From assembly GCA_947575745.1 (NCBI GenBank), contig CANPOS010000003.1, forward strand, positions 18,967 through 82,966: 64,000 nt of DNA. Direction: 5' to 3'. The position numbers and the translations under genes were made by a program. Under the pieces are notes generated by a model. That model saw nothing but the letters and a program-made list of their open reading frames with translations. It was not told the DNA's origin and made no database searches. This DNA is from an uncultured Clostridium sp. GTDB taxonomy: Bacteria > Bacillota > Clostridia > TANB77 > CAG-508. Positions 10,658 through 19,743 of the stretch are shown here, piece after piece. Numbering within the stretch: the first letter of the stretch is position 1; every line of letters starts with the position of its first letter.

Positions 10658-11665
10658 TTATCCCCCTATTTTTAGGTTTGGTATTGCATTTAATGTTAAC
10701 TCTGAAATATCTCCATTTAAGTATCTATAATATCCAGCTGATGCTATCATTGCTGCATTATCTGTACATAGGCTAAGGTCTGGGAAATATACTTTAACGC
10801 CTAGTTCTTCTCCTAACTTCAAAAATTTTTCTCTTATGTATGTATTTGCTGATACTCCGTCCGAGCAAGTGCTATTTTTTTTATTCTAGTCTCTTGTAAT
10901 GCTTTTTTGGTATTTTGTATTAACATATCTGTTACTGTATATTCAAAACTTGCACATAAGTCTTCTTTTTTTATGTCTTTTCTGTTATGGTTTAAGTTTA
11001 ATACTGCTGTTTTTATTCCACTAAAACTAAAATCCAAACCTTCTATATGTGTTTCTGGAAGTTCTATATTTGGCTTTCCGCATTTTGGCTAATTTATCAA
11101 CTTTCGGTCCGTCCTGGATAACTTAAGTTCATTACTCTTGCTACTTTATCAAATGCTTCTCCTATTGCGTCATCTCTTGTTTTTCCTAATATCTCAAATT
11201 TTGTATATTCTTCTATCTTTACTAAATGTGTGTGTCCTCCTGAAATTACTAGACATAAAAACTCAGGTTCAAGTTCTTTGAAAGTTATATAGTTTGCTGC
11301 AATATGTCCCTCTATATGATTTACTCCGCACAAGTGGCTTTGAGGTTGCATAACTTAAGGCTTTGGCATATCCGTACTCCAACAAGCAATGCTCCAACAA
11401 GTCCTGGTCCATATGTTGGACAGATTACATCTATATCTTCTAATTTCATTTTTGCTTTTTTCAAGGCTTCTTCTACAACTATTGAAATTGCTTCAATATG
11501 TTTTCTTGATGCAATTTCTGGTACTACTCCTCCAAACTTTTCATGTATTGGAATTTGTGTATTTATTACATTAGAAAGGACCTCTCGTCCATTTTTTACA
11601 ATGGCAGCAGAGGTTTCATCACAGCTTGTCTCAATTCCTAAAACTATTATGTCTTTTTCTTTCAT
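10658..11665 (-). CDS. tsaD: tRNA t6A transferase subunit TsaD (six CGGN sites)
   Basis: TsaD transfers threonylcarbamoyl to A37 of ANN-decoding tRNAs, with TsaB and TsaE (encoded at 34.8-35.9 kb). Motifs: [63 protein letters not shown] and [10 protein letters not shown]. Six CGGA, at 11372-11374, 11326-11328, 11109-11111, 11078-11080, 10861-10863 and 10857-10859, join four triplet-frame fragments into 333 residues. The last two are tandem (CGGACGGA) and encode the conserved Gly-Gly of LAGGVSAN. This is the densest gene in the window for this signal. Confidence 0.96.
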
Positions 11666-11682
11666 ATTCTCTCTTTCTAAAT

Positions 11683-11802
11683 ATTAATCAGAATTAGTAT
11701 AGTACTAGGCATTTAAAATCAAAAAAGCGGAGGCGTACTATTTGTACGTTGAGCATTTTTTGTATTTTAAATAACGGCGCAATATGCTGATTATGGTTAA
11801 TA
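11683..11802. repeat. Hairpin element B, copy 1
   Basis: Between tsaD and the M50 protease gene. The core GGCGTACTATTTGTACGTTG sits between arms ATTTAAAATCAAAAAA and TTTTTTGTATTTTAAAT, with outer flanks AGTATAGTACTAGGC and CGCAATATGCTGATT. A second copy at 54340-54448 keeps the core and flanks, but its inner arms are GATAGAAAACA and TGTTTTCTATC. Confidence 0.6.
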
Positions 11803-11804
11803 TT

Positions 11805-12530
11805 TTATATTCCAAAGATTTTTAGTCCTAATTGTATAAGTCCACTATACATTAGATTTAATGCTGGAGATATTATATGTCCTGCAATTCCTGTTATCCA
11901 TATTACTAAAAATACAATATAAAATATTTGCTCATGCTCATAAACCCATTGTCTTCCTCTATATGGTAAGAAGTTAACAAGTATTTTTGATCCATCAAGT
12001 GGTGGTAATGGTATTAGATTAAATATTCCAAGTCCTATATTCATTACAATTGTATATTGTATCATTGAAAATATTATACTTCCAACTTGTGATATAACAA
12101 ATCCATATGCAAATTTATATAATGCACAATATATTAGTGTAAATACTATTGCAAGGATAAAATTCATGATTGGTCCTGCTGCTGCAACTATTGCTTCTCC
12201 TGCTGTTTGTGAATATTTCCTATTAAAGTTTCTAGGATTTATTTCAACTGGTCTTCCCCAACCAAATCCAACAAATAGTAGCATTACAAACCCTATCGGA
12301 TCTATATGTGTAAATGGATTTAAGTTTAATCTTCCTTGTGCCCCTGGTGTATCATCTCCAAGTTTTGTTGCAGCAAATGCATGTGCAAATTCATGGAAAC
12401 TTATTGCAATTAATACTCCTGGCACTGTTAATATTAATGCTAACCATTCTAATTGGTTCATTGACATTAAGTTCATTATAACTATTACTATAAGCAATAA
12501 ATATATAAATCTTTTATCTGCATAAAACAT
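11805..12530 (-). CDS. Site-2 protease family (M50) membrane metalloprotease
   Basis: Polytopic membrane zinc protease of 241 residues with the catalytic HEFAHA motif near residue 46 and NLIPLPPLDGS (third zinc ligand) near residue 172. About six hydrophobic segments place it in the membrane. Bacterial YwhC/Rip-type relatives cut membrane-bound regulators; the target here is unknown. The frame is intact with no CGGN. Confidence 0.88.
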   Translation of the reverse strand: MFYADKRFIYLLLIVIVIMNLMSMNQLEWLALILTVPGVLIAISFHEFAHAFAATKLGDDTPGAQGRLNLNPFTHIDPIGFVMLLFVGFGWGRPVEINPRNFNRKYSQTAGEAIVAAAGPIMNFILAIVFTLIYCALYKFAYGFVISQVGSIIFSMIQYTIVMNIGLGIFNLIPLPPLDGSKILVNFLPYRGRQWVYEHEQIFYIVFLVIWITGIAGHIISPALNLMYSGLIQLGLKIFGI

Positions 12531-12570
12531 ATTTTTCTTCTCCTTTATTTTAATTATCCTCTTATATTTC

Positions 12571-13784
12571 TCATTTTGATATATACATTACATCTATATC
12601 AACTGCACCTTCTATTCCATTTACTCTACCGGTTTCACATAACTGCCACATAGAATATTCTCCCTCATAATCTGTTTTATCTGTATAATGTGCAAGCCAA
12701 GTTTCATGATCAGTTGGATACCATATTTTTGTTAAATAGTTTTTACTACTATATAGCATTCCTTTATATCCATATTCTGCTAGTTTATCTAAGAAAGTAT
12801 TTGCTACTTTATTTATTGTATAAAAACTCATACCTGTCTTATTAAATGAATTCCAGCTTTCCCAATCAAATGCTATTGGTAGTGTTATATCATATTTTGA
12901 TATTTGTTCTTTTACCCATTCTGCTTGTTCTATTGCTTGATTAGGATTTTTTGCATAAGAGTGGAAATATATTCCGAACTGGTATTCCGATTAGAAATTG
13001 CACTTTCTATATTTTCTACAAAGTATGGGTCTACTGCATAGTCTGCATCATAATCTTTTTGATATCCAAGTCTTATCATTGCAAATTCTACACCAGAATT
13101 TTTTACTTCTTCCCAATTAATTTTTCCTTGCCACTTAGATACATCTATTCCTATCTTTGTACTATCTGTTTTGTGGTTATTTATTACATCATTTATATAA
13201 ACTGTTTTACCTATACTAGGCTCAGTATTGTTTGTTTTTTCTACTACTTTTAACACAATATCTTTACTTGCTTTATTACCACTTGAATCAGTTACTATAT
13301 ATGTTAAATTATAGTTTCCAATGGTATTAAAATCATATTCTCCTATTATTTCTCTTTTTGGATTATCATCAATGTCATCTCCACTTAGTAATACATCAGT
13401 TAAGTTTTTATCATACCCTACCTTTACAGTGTAAGATGCTCCACAATATATCTTAGGTGCATTAACATCTTTTGTGTGTATTTCAAATGTGTAATTTCTT
13501 TTTTTGTTTTTTATATTTATATATTCAAATGATACTTCTATATCCCCTAGGTGTTCTGTATCTATTTCATAATCGTTAACATAGCTACCATTTAGATTTT
13601 CTATAAAGTCAGATACCTTAGCTTTTTGTCCAAATTCAATAGTTAAGTCTTGTTTTAAAGTAACTGCTTCTCTATCAATTCTTTCATTTTCTTTGATTTC
13701 TCTAACTACATATATACCTGCTACAATAGCTATAATAATAACTATTATTGCTGATATAATTATTATTGGTAGTTTTTTACTCAT
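12571..13784 (-). CDS. GH25 lysozyme with N-terminal anchor and Ig-like domain (two CGGN sites)
   Basis: N-terminal membrane anchor (residues 5-27), an Ig-like/DUF5011-type domain (residues 50-185; VNAPKIYCG, TYIVTDSSGNKA), then a GH25 muramidase domain beginning TKIGIDVSKWQG. Two CGGA, at 12987-12989 and 12974-12976, restore SNGIPVGIYFHSYAKN, the family's conserved strand, and join two fragments into 403 residues. It likely cleaves peptidoglycan outside the membrane. The stop is TGA, the only TGA stop found at the end of an intact gene in this window. Confidence 0.9.
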
Positions 13785-13830
13785 ACTCTCTCCTTATCTC
13801 TAATTTTGTAGTTATTAATTGTTTTGTATT

Positions 13831-14436
13831 CTATAACTCTTCTGTCTTAAATGAAAAATAGCCTTCATATAAATAGCTATTATCTATTCCTTTCATATAC
13901 ATTTCTCTATCATTTATCTTATTAGTTAAACTTTGTTTTAATAATTCTTTAATCTCTGTATCTTTTATTGGACTACGTTCCATTGCAAGCAAATAATCTG
14001 TTTTATCAACTTTACTCCAATCTACTACTAAATTTAGTTCCTTTTTTAAAATTAAATCTAGCCAAATTCTTGTACTTCTTCCATTACCTTCTCTAAATGG
14101 ATGTGCAATATTCATTTCTACATATTTTTCAATTATCTCTTCATATGTAGATTGTGGCATTTTTTCGATATTTTTAATAAATTCCTCTAAATAAGCAAGA
14201 GGTGTGAATCTAAAATTTCCTTTTGCAATATTTACTTTCCTCAATTCTCCTGCAAATTCATATATTTCTTCAAATAAAAATTTATGGATTTTCTTTAAAG
14301 TTTCAAATGTTCCTGGTTCTAATGTATTTAGATATCCTGTTTCAAACATTTTCTTTGCATGTATTTTGCTAATTCTTTCTTCTTCTCTGGCTAATTCTGC
14401 TTGATCAGTAATATTTAATTTATTTTCTAAAATCAC
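13831..14436 (-). CDS. Fic family protein
   Basis: The 201-residue protein has the Fic active site HPFREGNGRSTR near residue 112, which in this family transfers AMP or related groups to hydroxyls on target proteins. Upstream, FAGELRKVNIAKGNFRF forms the usual flap. No inhibitory-helix partner gene is obvious. The target is unknown. The frame is intact. Confidence 0.85.
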   Translation of the reverse strand: MILENKLNITDQAELAREEERISKIHAKKMFETGYLNTLEPGTFETLKKIHKFLFEEIYEFAGELRKVNIAKGNFRFTPLAYLEEFIKNIEKMPQSTYEEIIEKYVEMNIAHPFREGNGRSTRIWLDLILKKELNLVVDWSKVDKTDYLLAMERSPIKDTEIKELLKQSLTNKINDREMYMKGIDNSYLYEGYFSFKTEEL

Positions 14437-14586
14437 TTTTACCTCCTAGCTTTTATAATATGTCCACTTGCATATCAATTTTTTCTTGTTTAACATATAT
14501 CATTTAGATTATATCATATTTTTAAAATTTATCAATGTTTTGTGCTTATAAAAATTTTTTTAGTGATATTGTAAATTCAAGTCTAA

Positions 14587-14642
14587 TTGACTTATACCCA
14601 TTTTCATGATATATTGTTATTTATAAATGACACAAGTGTCAT
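14587..14642 (+). promoter_or_regulatory. Promoter with downstream palindromic operator
   Basis: TTGACT at 14587-14592 and TATATT at 14610-14615 with exactly 17-nt spacing. They are followed by the perfect palindrome ATGACACAAGTGTCAT (14627-14642) at the expected transcription start, which looks like a repressor site. It would drive the mini-gene at 14686. Confidence 0.6.
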
Positions 14643-14685
14643 GGCTCAAACTAGCCAATTTTGAAGTACAATAAGGAGTGACATT

Positions 14686-14856
14686 ATGAACAATGATTTT
14701 GCTGGAGTCCAAAGAATGGATGAGGAAATCAAACATGAACAAATTATCCCCATAGAACCGTTTCCGTCTAAGCCTCCGACGCACGTCTATAGCCCTTACC
14801 CTCCAACCAGAGGTTTCAAAAGCAAAAAAGAAGAGACCTGCGACAAGCAAAAGTAA
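14686..14856 (+). CDS. Small protein of unknown function, GC-richer codon use
   Basis: 56 residues starting MNNDFAGVQRMDEEI, acidic then Pro/Tyr-rich (PPTHVYSPYPPTRG) and basic at the end. AAGGAGTG precedes the ATG, a promoter with operator lies upstream and a strong terminator follows, so it is a self-contained transcription unit. Codons such as CCG, ACG, CAC, GTC, AAG and TGC are used far more than in neighbours, suggesting recent transfer or different selection. I recognise no family. Confidence 0.6.
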   Translation: MNNDFAGVQRMDEEIKHEQIIPIEPFPSKPPTHVYSPYPPTRGFKSKKEETCDKQK

Positions 14857-14862
14857 CATGAA

Positions 14863-14908
14863 AATCCCCATAAACGGCTATTTAGTTGTTTATGGGGATT
14901 ATTTTTTT
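14863..14908 (+). terminator. Rho-independent terminator
   Basis: 13-bp stem AATCCCCATAAAC (14863-14875) with GTTTATGGGGATT (14888-14900), then ATTTTTTT. It ends the mini-gene transcript and may act for lysS in the other direction too. Confidence 0.85.
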
Positions 14909-14923
14909 GTGCTCTAAAATTTA

Positions 14924-16417
14924 TTAATTAAGTGGTTTCATTGTTGGGAATAATAATACATCTCTTATTGATGCTGAATCTGTAAGTAACATGACAAGTC
15001 TATCTATTCCTATTCCTATTCCACCTGTTGGAGGAAGTCCATATTCTAGTGCATTAACATAGTCTTCGTCCATCATACCTGCTTCGTCATCTCCATTTTC
15101 TCTTGCTGCAATTTCCTCTTTAAATCTTTCATATTGATCAATTGGATCATTTAACTCTGAAAATGCATTTCCATATTCTCTACCATCTATAAATATTTCA
15201 AATCTTTCTACATATCTTGGATCCTTTTTGCTCTTTTTTGCAAGTGGAGATATTTCTATCGGATATTCATATATAAAAGTTGGTTGTATCAATGTTTTTT
15301 CAACAAATTCATCAAAGAATAAGCTTATTATGTGTCCTCTATCTTCTTTTCCTTTTGGAATCTCGATATTCTTTTCCTTTGCAATAGCTATCGCTTCTTC
15401 GTCAGTATTTATCTTGTTAAAGTCAACTCCACACACTTCTTTTATACTATCTATCATTGTAATTCTTTTCCATTTTGTTCCTAGGTCAATTTCTGTTCCC
15501 TGATATGTTATTTTTGTTGTTCCACATACCCTCATAGCACATTTCGTGAATATTTCCTCTGTTATATTCATCATATCGTTATAGTCTTCATAAGCTGAAT
15601 AGAATTCTATTGAAGTAAATTCTGGATTATGTCTTATATCCATTCCTTCGTTTCTGAAAATTCTTCCTATTTCATAAACTTTATCATATCCACCTACTAT
15701 TAATCTCTTTAAGTTAAGTTCTGTTGCTATTCTTAAATACATGTCTAAGTCTAAAGTATTATGATGTGTTATAAATGGTCTTGCTGTTGCTCCTCCTGAT
15801 ATTGTATTTAATATTGGAGTTTCAACTTCTAAGTATCCCTTTTCGTCTAGTATTTTCCTTATTTCACTTATTATTTTACTTCTTTTTATAAAAGTTTCTT
15901 TTACTTCTGGATTCATTATTAAATCAACATATCTTTGTCTATATCTTAAATCTGTATCTTTTAAGCCATGAAATTTCTCAGGAAGTGGTCTTAATGATTT
16001 TGATAACAATACTACTTCTTTAGCATGTACAGAAATTTCTTCTGTTCTTGTTTTAAACACAAATCCTGTTATTCCTATAATATCTCCAACATCATATGTT
16101 TTAAATTCTTTATAGTTTTCTTCTCCTAAATCGTTTGTACTAACATAACTTTGGATCTTTCCTTCACTATCTTGTATAGTACAAAAAGATGCTTTTCCCA
16201 TAATTCTTTTTGACATAATTCTTCCTGCAACACTAACATCTTTTCCTTCTAATTCTTCATAATTATCTTTTACATTTTTACTTGTATGTGTTCTATTATA
16301 TTTAGTTATTTCAAATGGATTTTTGCCATTTTTGATAAGTTCCTCTAACTTCTCTCTTCTAATCTGCATAAGATGGTTTAAGTCCTGCTCTACTTCATTA
16401 TTTTCATTCTCGTTCAT
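14924..16417 (-). CDS. lysS: Lysyl-tRNA synthetase, class II
   Basis: 497 residues: N-terminal OB anticodon-binding domain ([14 protein letters not shown]) and class II catalytic core with motif 2 [18 protein letters not shown] and motif 3 [18 protein letters not shown]. No in-frame CGG in 497 codons despite many conserved glycines. GGAATTGAAGGGGT precedes the ATG. Confidence 0.96.
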   Translation of the reverse strand: MNENENNEVEQDLNHLMQIRREKLEELIKNGKNPFEITKYNRTHTSKNVKDNYEELEGKDVSVAGRIMSKRIMGKASFCTIQDSEGKIQSYVSTNDLGEENYKEFKTYDVGDIIGITGFVFKTRTEEISVHAKEVVLLSKSLRPLPEKFHGLKDTDLRYRQRYVDLIMNPEVKETFIKRSKIISEIRKILDEKGYLEVETPILNTISGGATARPFITHHNTLDLDMYLRIATELNLKRLIVGGYDKVYEIGRIFRNEGMDIRHNPEFTSIEFYSAYEDYNDMMNITEEIFTKCAMRVCGTTKITYQGTEIDLGTKWKRITMIDSIKEVCGVDFNKINTDEEAIAIAKEKNIEIPKGKEDRGHIISLFFDEFVEKTLIQPTFIYEYPIEISPLAKKSKKDPRYVERFEIFIDGREYGNAFSELNDPIDQYERFKEEIAARENGDDEAGMMDEDYVNALEYGLPPTGGIGIGIDRLVMLLTDSASIRDVLLFPTMKPLN

Positions 16418-16517
16418 ACCCCTTCAATTCCTTTCCGTTCAAATATGTTTTATTATATATCAAAGTAACATAAAAATCAAGAAAAAAATGGTAGCCAGAC
16501 TACCATTTCGAAATTTT

Positions 16518-16901
16518 TTAAAATATATTTGATATAGACAACCTATACCTATCTTTTATATGCTCTATTATAAAATTACATGTATCTAATGCTTCTATTG
16601 CTCTACTATACTCTTTTATTTCTATATTTGTGTTTACATTTGTTATATACATTTCTACTTTTTCTAACTCATTATGTTCTATATATAAACTCAATGTATT
16701 TTTCTTTTTATCCCAAATTTCCTTTACTTTTTCTATATTTTCCTTCATTTGCTCTTCTGCTTGTACTTCTATTCCTTCTCTTACCTGTCCCAAATATGCT
16801 GTTATTTCATCCATAACACAATTCGTGTTTTTTGATGTAATTATATTTAAAATAATAATACAAATAACTACAATAGAAACAATTGCTATTTCTCTTCTCA
16901 T
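16518..16901 (-). CDS. DUF4363 family protein
   Basis: 127 residues: an N-terminal membrane anchor (AIVSIVVICIIILNII) followed by a helical extracytoplasmic part. The length, layout and position directly after a DUF421 gene fit DUF4363, a Firmicute family of unknown function. Separated from DUF421 by 17 nt, so probably the same operon. Confidence 0.65.
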   Translation of the reverse strand: MRREIAIVSIVVICIIILNIITSKNTNCVMDEITAYLGQVREGIEVQAEEQMKENIEKVKEIWDKKKNTLSLYIEHNELEKVEMYITNVNTNIEIKEYSRAIEALDTCNFIIEHIKDRYRLSISNIF

Positions 16902-16918
16902 TGTATGTTCTTCCTCTC

Positions 16919-17608
16919 TTATTTTTCAAATTTGGATTTTTTTTGACAAAATATCTGTCCCTTTCCATCAAATGTAACTACTAATGCTTGATTAGGGTTT
17001 ATTCCAAACTTTGAAACTTCTTTTTTGAGCCAAGTATAATCTCTTCCTATGGCTTTTAAGTTATCCTCCATTATTATTCCGTCAATTACTAAGTCATATG
17101 GTATGCCTTCATATTCTGGTTCAATTCCAAAGTCCTCTGGAATTGTATTTCTTTTGTTTGGTTTTGGAATTACTGTAAGTCCCCCACTTGTTTCAAGTAT
17201 TGCATATTCCACATCTCCTAAATTACTTATATTGTTTCCTCTTAATCTCTCCTCTAATTCACTTATTGTAAACCTCTCTTGTCTAAGAGCTTCTTCATTT
17301 ATTTTACCTCTATATATGAGAATACTTGGCTTTCCGCAAATGATACCTCTTGCAGTTATGCTTTTCATATTTATAACTGATATAACTAAATGCATAACTA
17401 ATAATCCAAGTATTGGTATTATTCCATTTTGTATAGGAATTCCAGTTTCTGTCATTGGGATTGATGCTAAATCTGCTATCATTATTGCTATTACAAGTTC
17501 AAATGGTTGGAGTTGTCCTATTTCTCTCTTTCCCATAAATCTCATTACTATTAGTATAATTATATAAAGAAAAATTGATCGTAAAAATGTTATCAACATA
17601 TTTTTCAC
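16919..17608 (-). CDS. DUF421 (YetF/YcaP-like) membrane protein
   Basis: 229 residues: three N-terminal transmembrane helices, MRFMGKREIGQLQPFELVIAI, then a soluble domain with GKPSILIYRGKI. This is the signature layout of the DUF421/YetF family, small membrane proteins common in spore formers and of unknown function. The frame is intact. Confidence 0.85.
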   Translation of the reverse strand: MKNMLITFLRSIFLYIIILIVMRFMGKREIGQLQPFELVIAIMIADLASIPMTETGIPIQNGIIPILGLLVMHLVISVINMKSITARGIICGKPSILIYRGKINEEALRQERFTISELEERLRGNNISNLGDVEYAILETSGGLTVIPKPNKRNTIPEDFGIEPEYEGIPYDLVIDGIIMEDNLKAIGRDYTWLKKEVSKFGINPNQALVVTFDGKGQIFCQKKSKFEK

Positions 17609-17756
17609 CTTTAAATTTACTTTTTTAATATATTTTTAACATTTTATTTAAAAATATTCTATTTTTGAATAAAAATATTTTTTTCGTTCATAATATATTC
17701 GAAAGATTTTTTCTTTCTTAGAATTGTATTTTAAAATTTAAGGGGGACAAAAAGCA

Positions 17757-18131
17757 ATGGACAATAATCAAGCAAGTTCAAGAAGTAATACTGGAAGTAC
17801 AGCTTGGCAAATCATTGGTAGACTTGTTGTCGCTGCAATAGTTCTAGGAGTAACTGCATTTTTTACACCTGGATTTTCTATAAATAATATTTGGTCTTTA
17901 GGTTTAGCTGCAATAGTTTTAACTGTTATGGACTATTTAATAACAAAGTTTACAGGTTTACATGCAAGTCCTTTTGGTAAAGGTTTTGTAGGTTTCGTAC
18001 TAGCTGTTATTACTTTATATGTAACTCAATACTTTGTTGCTGGTTATTCAATTTCTTGGATGGCTGCAATAATTGGTGCTCTTATCTATGGTGTAATTGA
18101 TTACTTTATACCTGGCGAACAAGAAATGTAG
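17757..18131 (+). CDS. Phage holin family 4 / YvlD-like membrane protein
   Basis: 124 residues with four hydrophobic segments. The ending GALIYGVIDYFIPGEQEM and the repeated TAIIL/TMDY type segments fit the superfamily IV holin / YvlD family. Despite the name, chromosomal members are not lysis genes as far as known. AAGGGGGACAAAAAGCA precedes the ATG. It is a single gene with its own promoter region. Confidence 0.65.
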   Translation: MDNNQASSRSNTGSTAWQIIGRLVVAAIVLGVTAFFTPGFSINNIWSLGLAAIVLTVMDYLITKFTGLHASPFGKGFVGFVLAVITLYVTQYFVAGYSISWMAAIIGALIYGVIDYFIPGEQEM

Positions 18132-18280
18132 TTTTTCTTAGTGGAATAAGAGTTTTATAAATCTTAAGATAATTTCTAAGAACTTTCTAATTTTTAGAAA
18201 TTATCTTTTTTTAATTTTTAATTGATTTTTTTTATTTTTTTATGTATGATATATAATGAAATGAAATTAATTTAATTTTG

Positions 18281-18376
18281 CATTATCTCCTTATGGTTAG
18301 AAGCTAAAATAGTAAAAGTCAAAACCAAACAAGACATTTATTTGTAGCTTCCAAACATAAGGAGATAATGTTTTTT
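18281..18376 (+). ncRNA. Long-hairpin RNA candidate or terminator
   Basis: A perfect 15-bp stem, CATTATCTCCTTATG (18281-18295) with CATAAGGAGATAATG (18356-18370), is extended inside by GAAGCTA with TAGCTTC and encloses about 45 nt. TTTTTT follows at 18371. The loop is too large for a plain terminator, so a small structured RNA ending in its own terminator is plausible. The stem contains an AAGGAG sequence that could pair with ribosome binding sites. No known RNA family was recognised. Confidence 0.4.
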
Positions 18377-18513
18377 GTCTAATTTCTAAATACAATTTTC
18401 TTATGTTACATTTTTAATGATATTTTATCATTTTACATATATGGTATTTTTATACTTTTCATTAGTAAAATAGTTTTAAAATATTATGTTATAAATTGAA
18501 ATTAGGAGGCCTT

Positions 18514-18798
18514 ATGAAAAATTTAAATCAAAATGATATTAATTGTATTATTGGTAAAAATATCAAATATTTCAGACAAGTATATAATTTAAAACATGAA
18601 AAAATGACACAAGAAAATTTAGCAGAACTTATAGATGTTTCTACTGCTCTTATTGGAAATCTTGAAAGTGAAAAGATTTCTCAAGGATTAAGTGTATATA
18701 CTTTATATAAAATAAGTAAAGTTTTAAATGTACCTATTGAAAAATTTTTTGATGAAAGTCAAAATGATGAAAATGAAAATAATATGAAAGTAGGATAA
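18514..18798 (+). CDS. XRE-family transcriptional regulator
   Basis: 94 residues: an XRE helix-turn-helix (MTQENLAELIDVSTALIGNLE, with SLYTLYK-type helix 5 KISKVLNVPIEKFF) and a short acidic tail. Start set at ATG 18514 because AGGAGG lies 5 nt upstream. Targets unknown; it precedes rpsT by about 115 nt. Confidence 0.85.
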   Translation: MKNLNQNDINCIIGKNIKYFRQVYNLKHEKMTQENLAELIDVSTALIGNLESEKISQGLSVYTLYKISKVLNVPIEKFFDESQNDENENNMKVG

Positions 18799-18914
18799 TT
18801 TAATTTAGGTTTTTGATTTTTTTCAAGTTTACTATTGCATTTATATTGATTTTGTGTTATTATATTATCCGATATAGTTTAGTAAATAAAAGATCGGAGG
18901 TGCAACAAGAGTTT

Positions 18915-19181
18915 ATGCCAAACATTAAATCAGCTATTAAAAGAACAAAAATTATTGAAAAGAAAACTTTAGAAAACAACATGATTAAATCTAGTTATAA
19001 AACAGCTATTAAAAAGTTCGAAAGCGCTGTTGAAGCTAAAGATACATCTACTGCTGAAACTTTATTTGTAGAAGCTACAAAGAAGATTGATCAAGCTTGC
19101 AGTAAAGGTGTTATTGTAAAGAATACTGCTGCTAGAAAAAAATCTAATTTAGCAAAAAAATTAAATAACTTAAAAGCTTAA
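18915..19181 (+). CDS. rpsT: 30S ribosomal protein S20
   Basis: 88-residue basic protein with the S20 pattern [13 protein letters not shown]...AAKKIDQA...[28 protein letters not shown] lies upstream of the ATG. It has no CGGN, as expected for a highly expressed gene if that event is slow. Ends with a terminator. Confidence 0.93.
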   Translation: MPNIKSAIKRTKIIEKKTLENNMIKSSYKTAIKKFESAVEAKDTSTAETLFVEATKKIDQACSKGVIVKNTAARKKSNLAKKLNNLKA

Positions 19182-19186
19182 GTTTT

Positions 19187-19220
19187 AAGAACCTTTGAAT
19201 TTCTTCATTGGTTCTTTTTT
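19187..19220 (+). terminator. rpsT terminator
   Basis: AAGAACC (19187-19193) pairs with GGTTCTT (19210-19216), followed by a T-run. Confidence 0.75.
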
Positions 19221-19231
19221 GTATTCTAGGA

Positions 19232-19254
19232 AAGTATACGTATAGCGTATACTT
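19232..19254. promoter_or_regulatory. Palindromic operator-like site
   Basis: A 9-bp inverted repeat AAGTATACG / CGTATACTT around TATAG in the 170-nt gap between rpsT and the next mini-gene. Further on, TTGAAA and TATAAT near 19343-19372 form a likely promoter for that gene. The rest of the gap shows an imperfect inverted repeat around AGATTTTCT/AGAAAATCT. Confidence 0.4.
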
Positions 19255-19392
19255 GACGTAGAAGACAATTATGCGAAAATTAGATTTTCTTACAAAGTTT
19301 CTTGCTAGAAAATCTTAGTTCCGTTTTTTGTTTGCTTATTTTTGAAAAAAGTGCTATAATATAGTTATAATAACTTTAAGGAGGGTCTTACC

Positions 19393-19671
19393 TTGGAAAA
19401 AGAAACGTTCTTTTTTGATGTGGCACAAGCCAATAATATTGCTTGTGATTATCTCTGTACTCCTGGGAAAGATAAGCAATTCGCTATTGTTTCGCAAGTT
19501 ATCGATTTTGCGGGCACATCGTGGCTGAAAAGGGACACTCCCTATGTGTTCACAACCAGACTGCTCAAAGGACAGTTTCTTGACGTTCTTTCCAATATTG
19601 GGCTTGAGCCCAAAGAGTGTCAAGTGAGCCAAACGAGCGTGTTTACCAGAACGATTACTGTGAGGTTTTAA
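19393..19671 (+). CDS. Small protein of unknown function, GC-richer codon use
   Basis: 92 residues beginning MEKETFFFDVAQANN from a TTG start after GGAGGG. Mixed alpha/beta composition, no signal peptide. Like the mini-gene at 14686 it uses GC-richer codons (CTG, GCG, GTC, ACG, GGC), stands alone between its own promoter and a strong terminator, and belongs to no family I recognise. Confidence 0.6.
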   Translation: MEKETFFFDVAQANNIACDYLCTPGKDKQFAIVSQVIDFAGTSWLKRDTPYVFTTRLLKGQFLDVLSNIGLEPKECQVSQTSVFTRTITVRF

Positions 19672-19684
19672 CAGATCCTCAAGA

Positions 19685-19720
19685 GGGAGAGCAAATTCAC
19701 GTATTGCTCTCCCCCTTTTT
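19685..19720 (+). terminator. Rho-independent terminator
   Basis: GGGAGAGCAA (19685-19694) with TTGCTCTCCC (19704-19713), followed by CCTTTTT. Confidence 0.85.
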
Positions 19721-19743
19721 ATTATAAAAAATATTATTTACCA

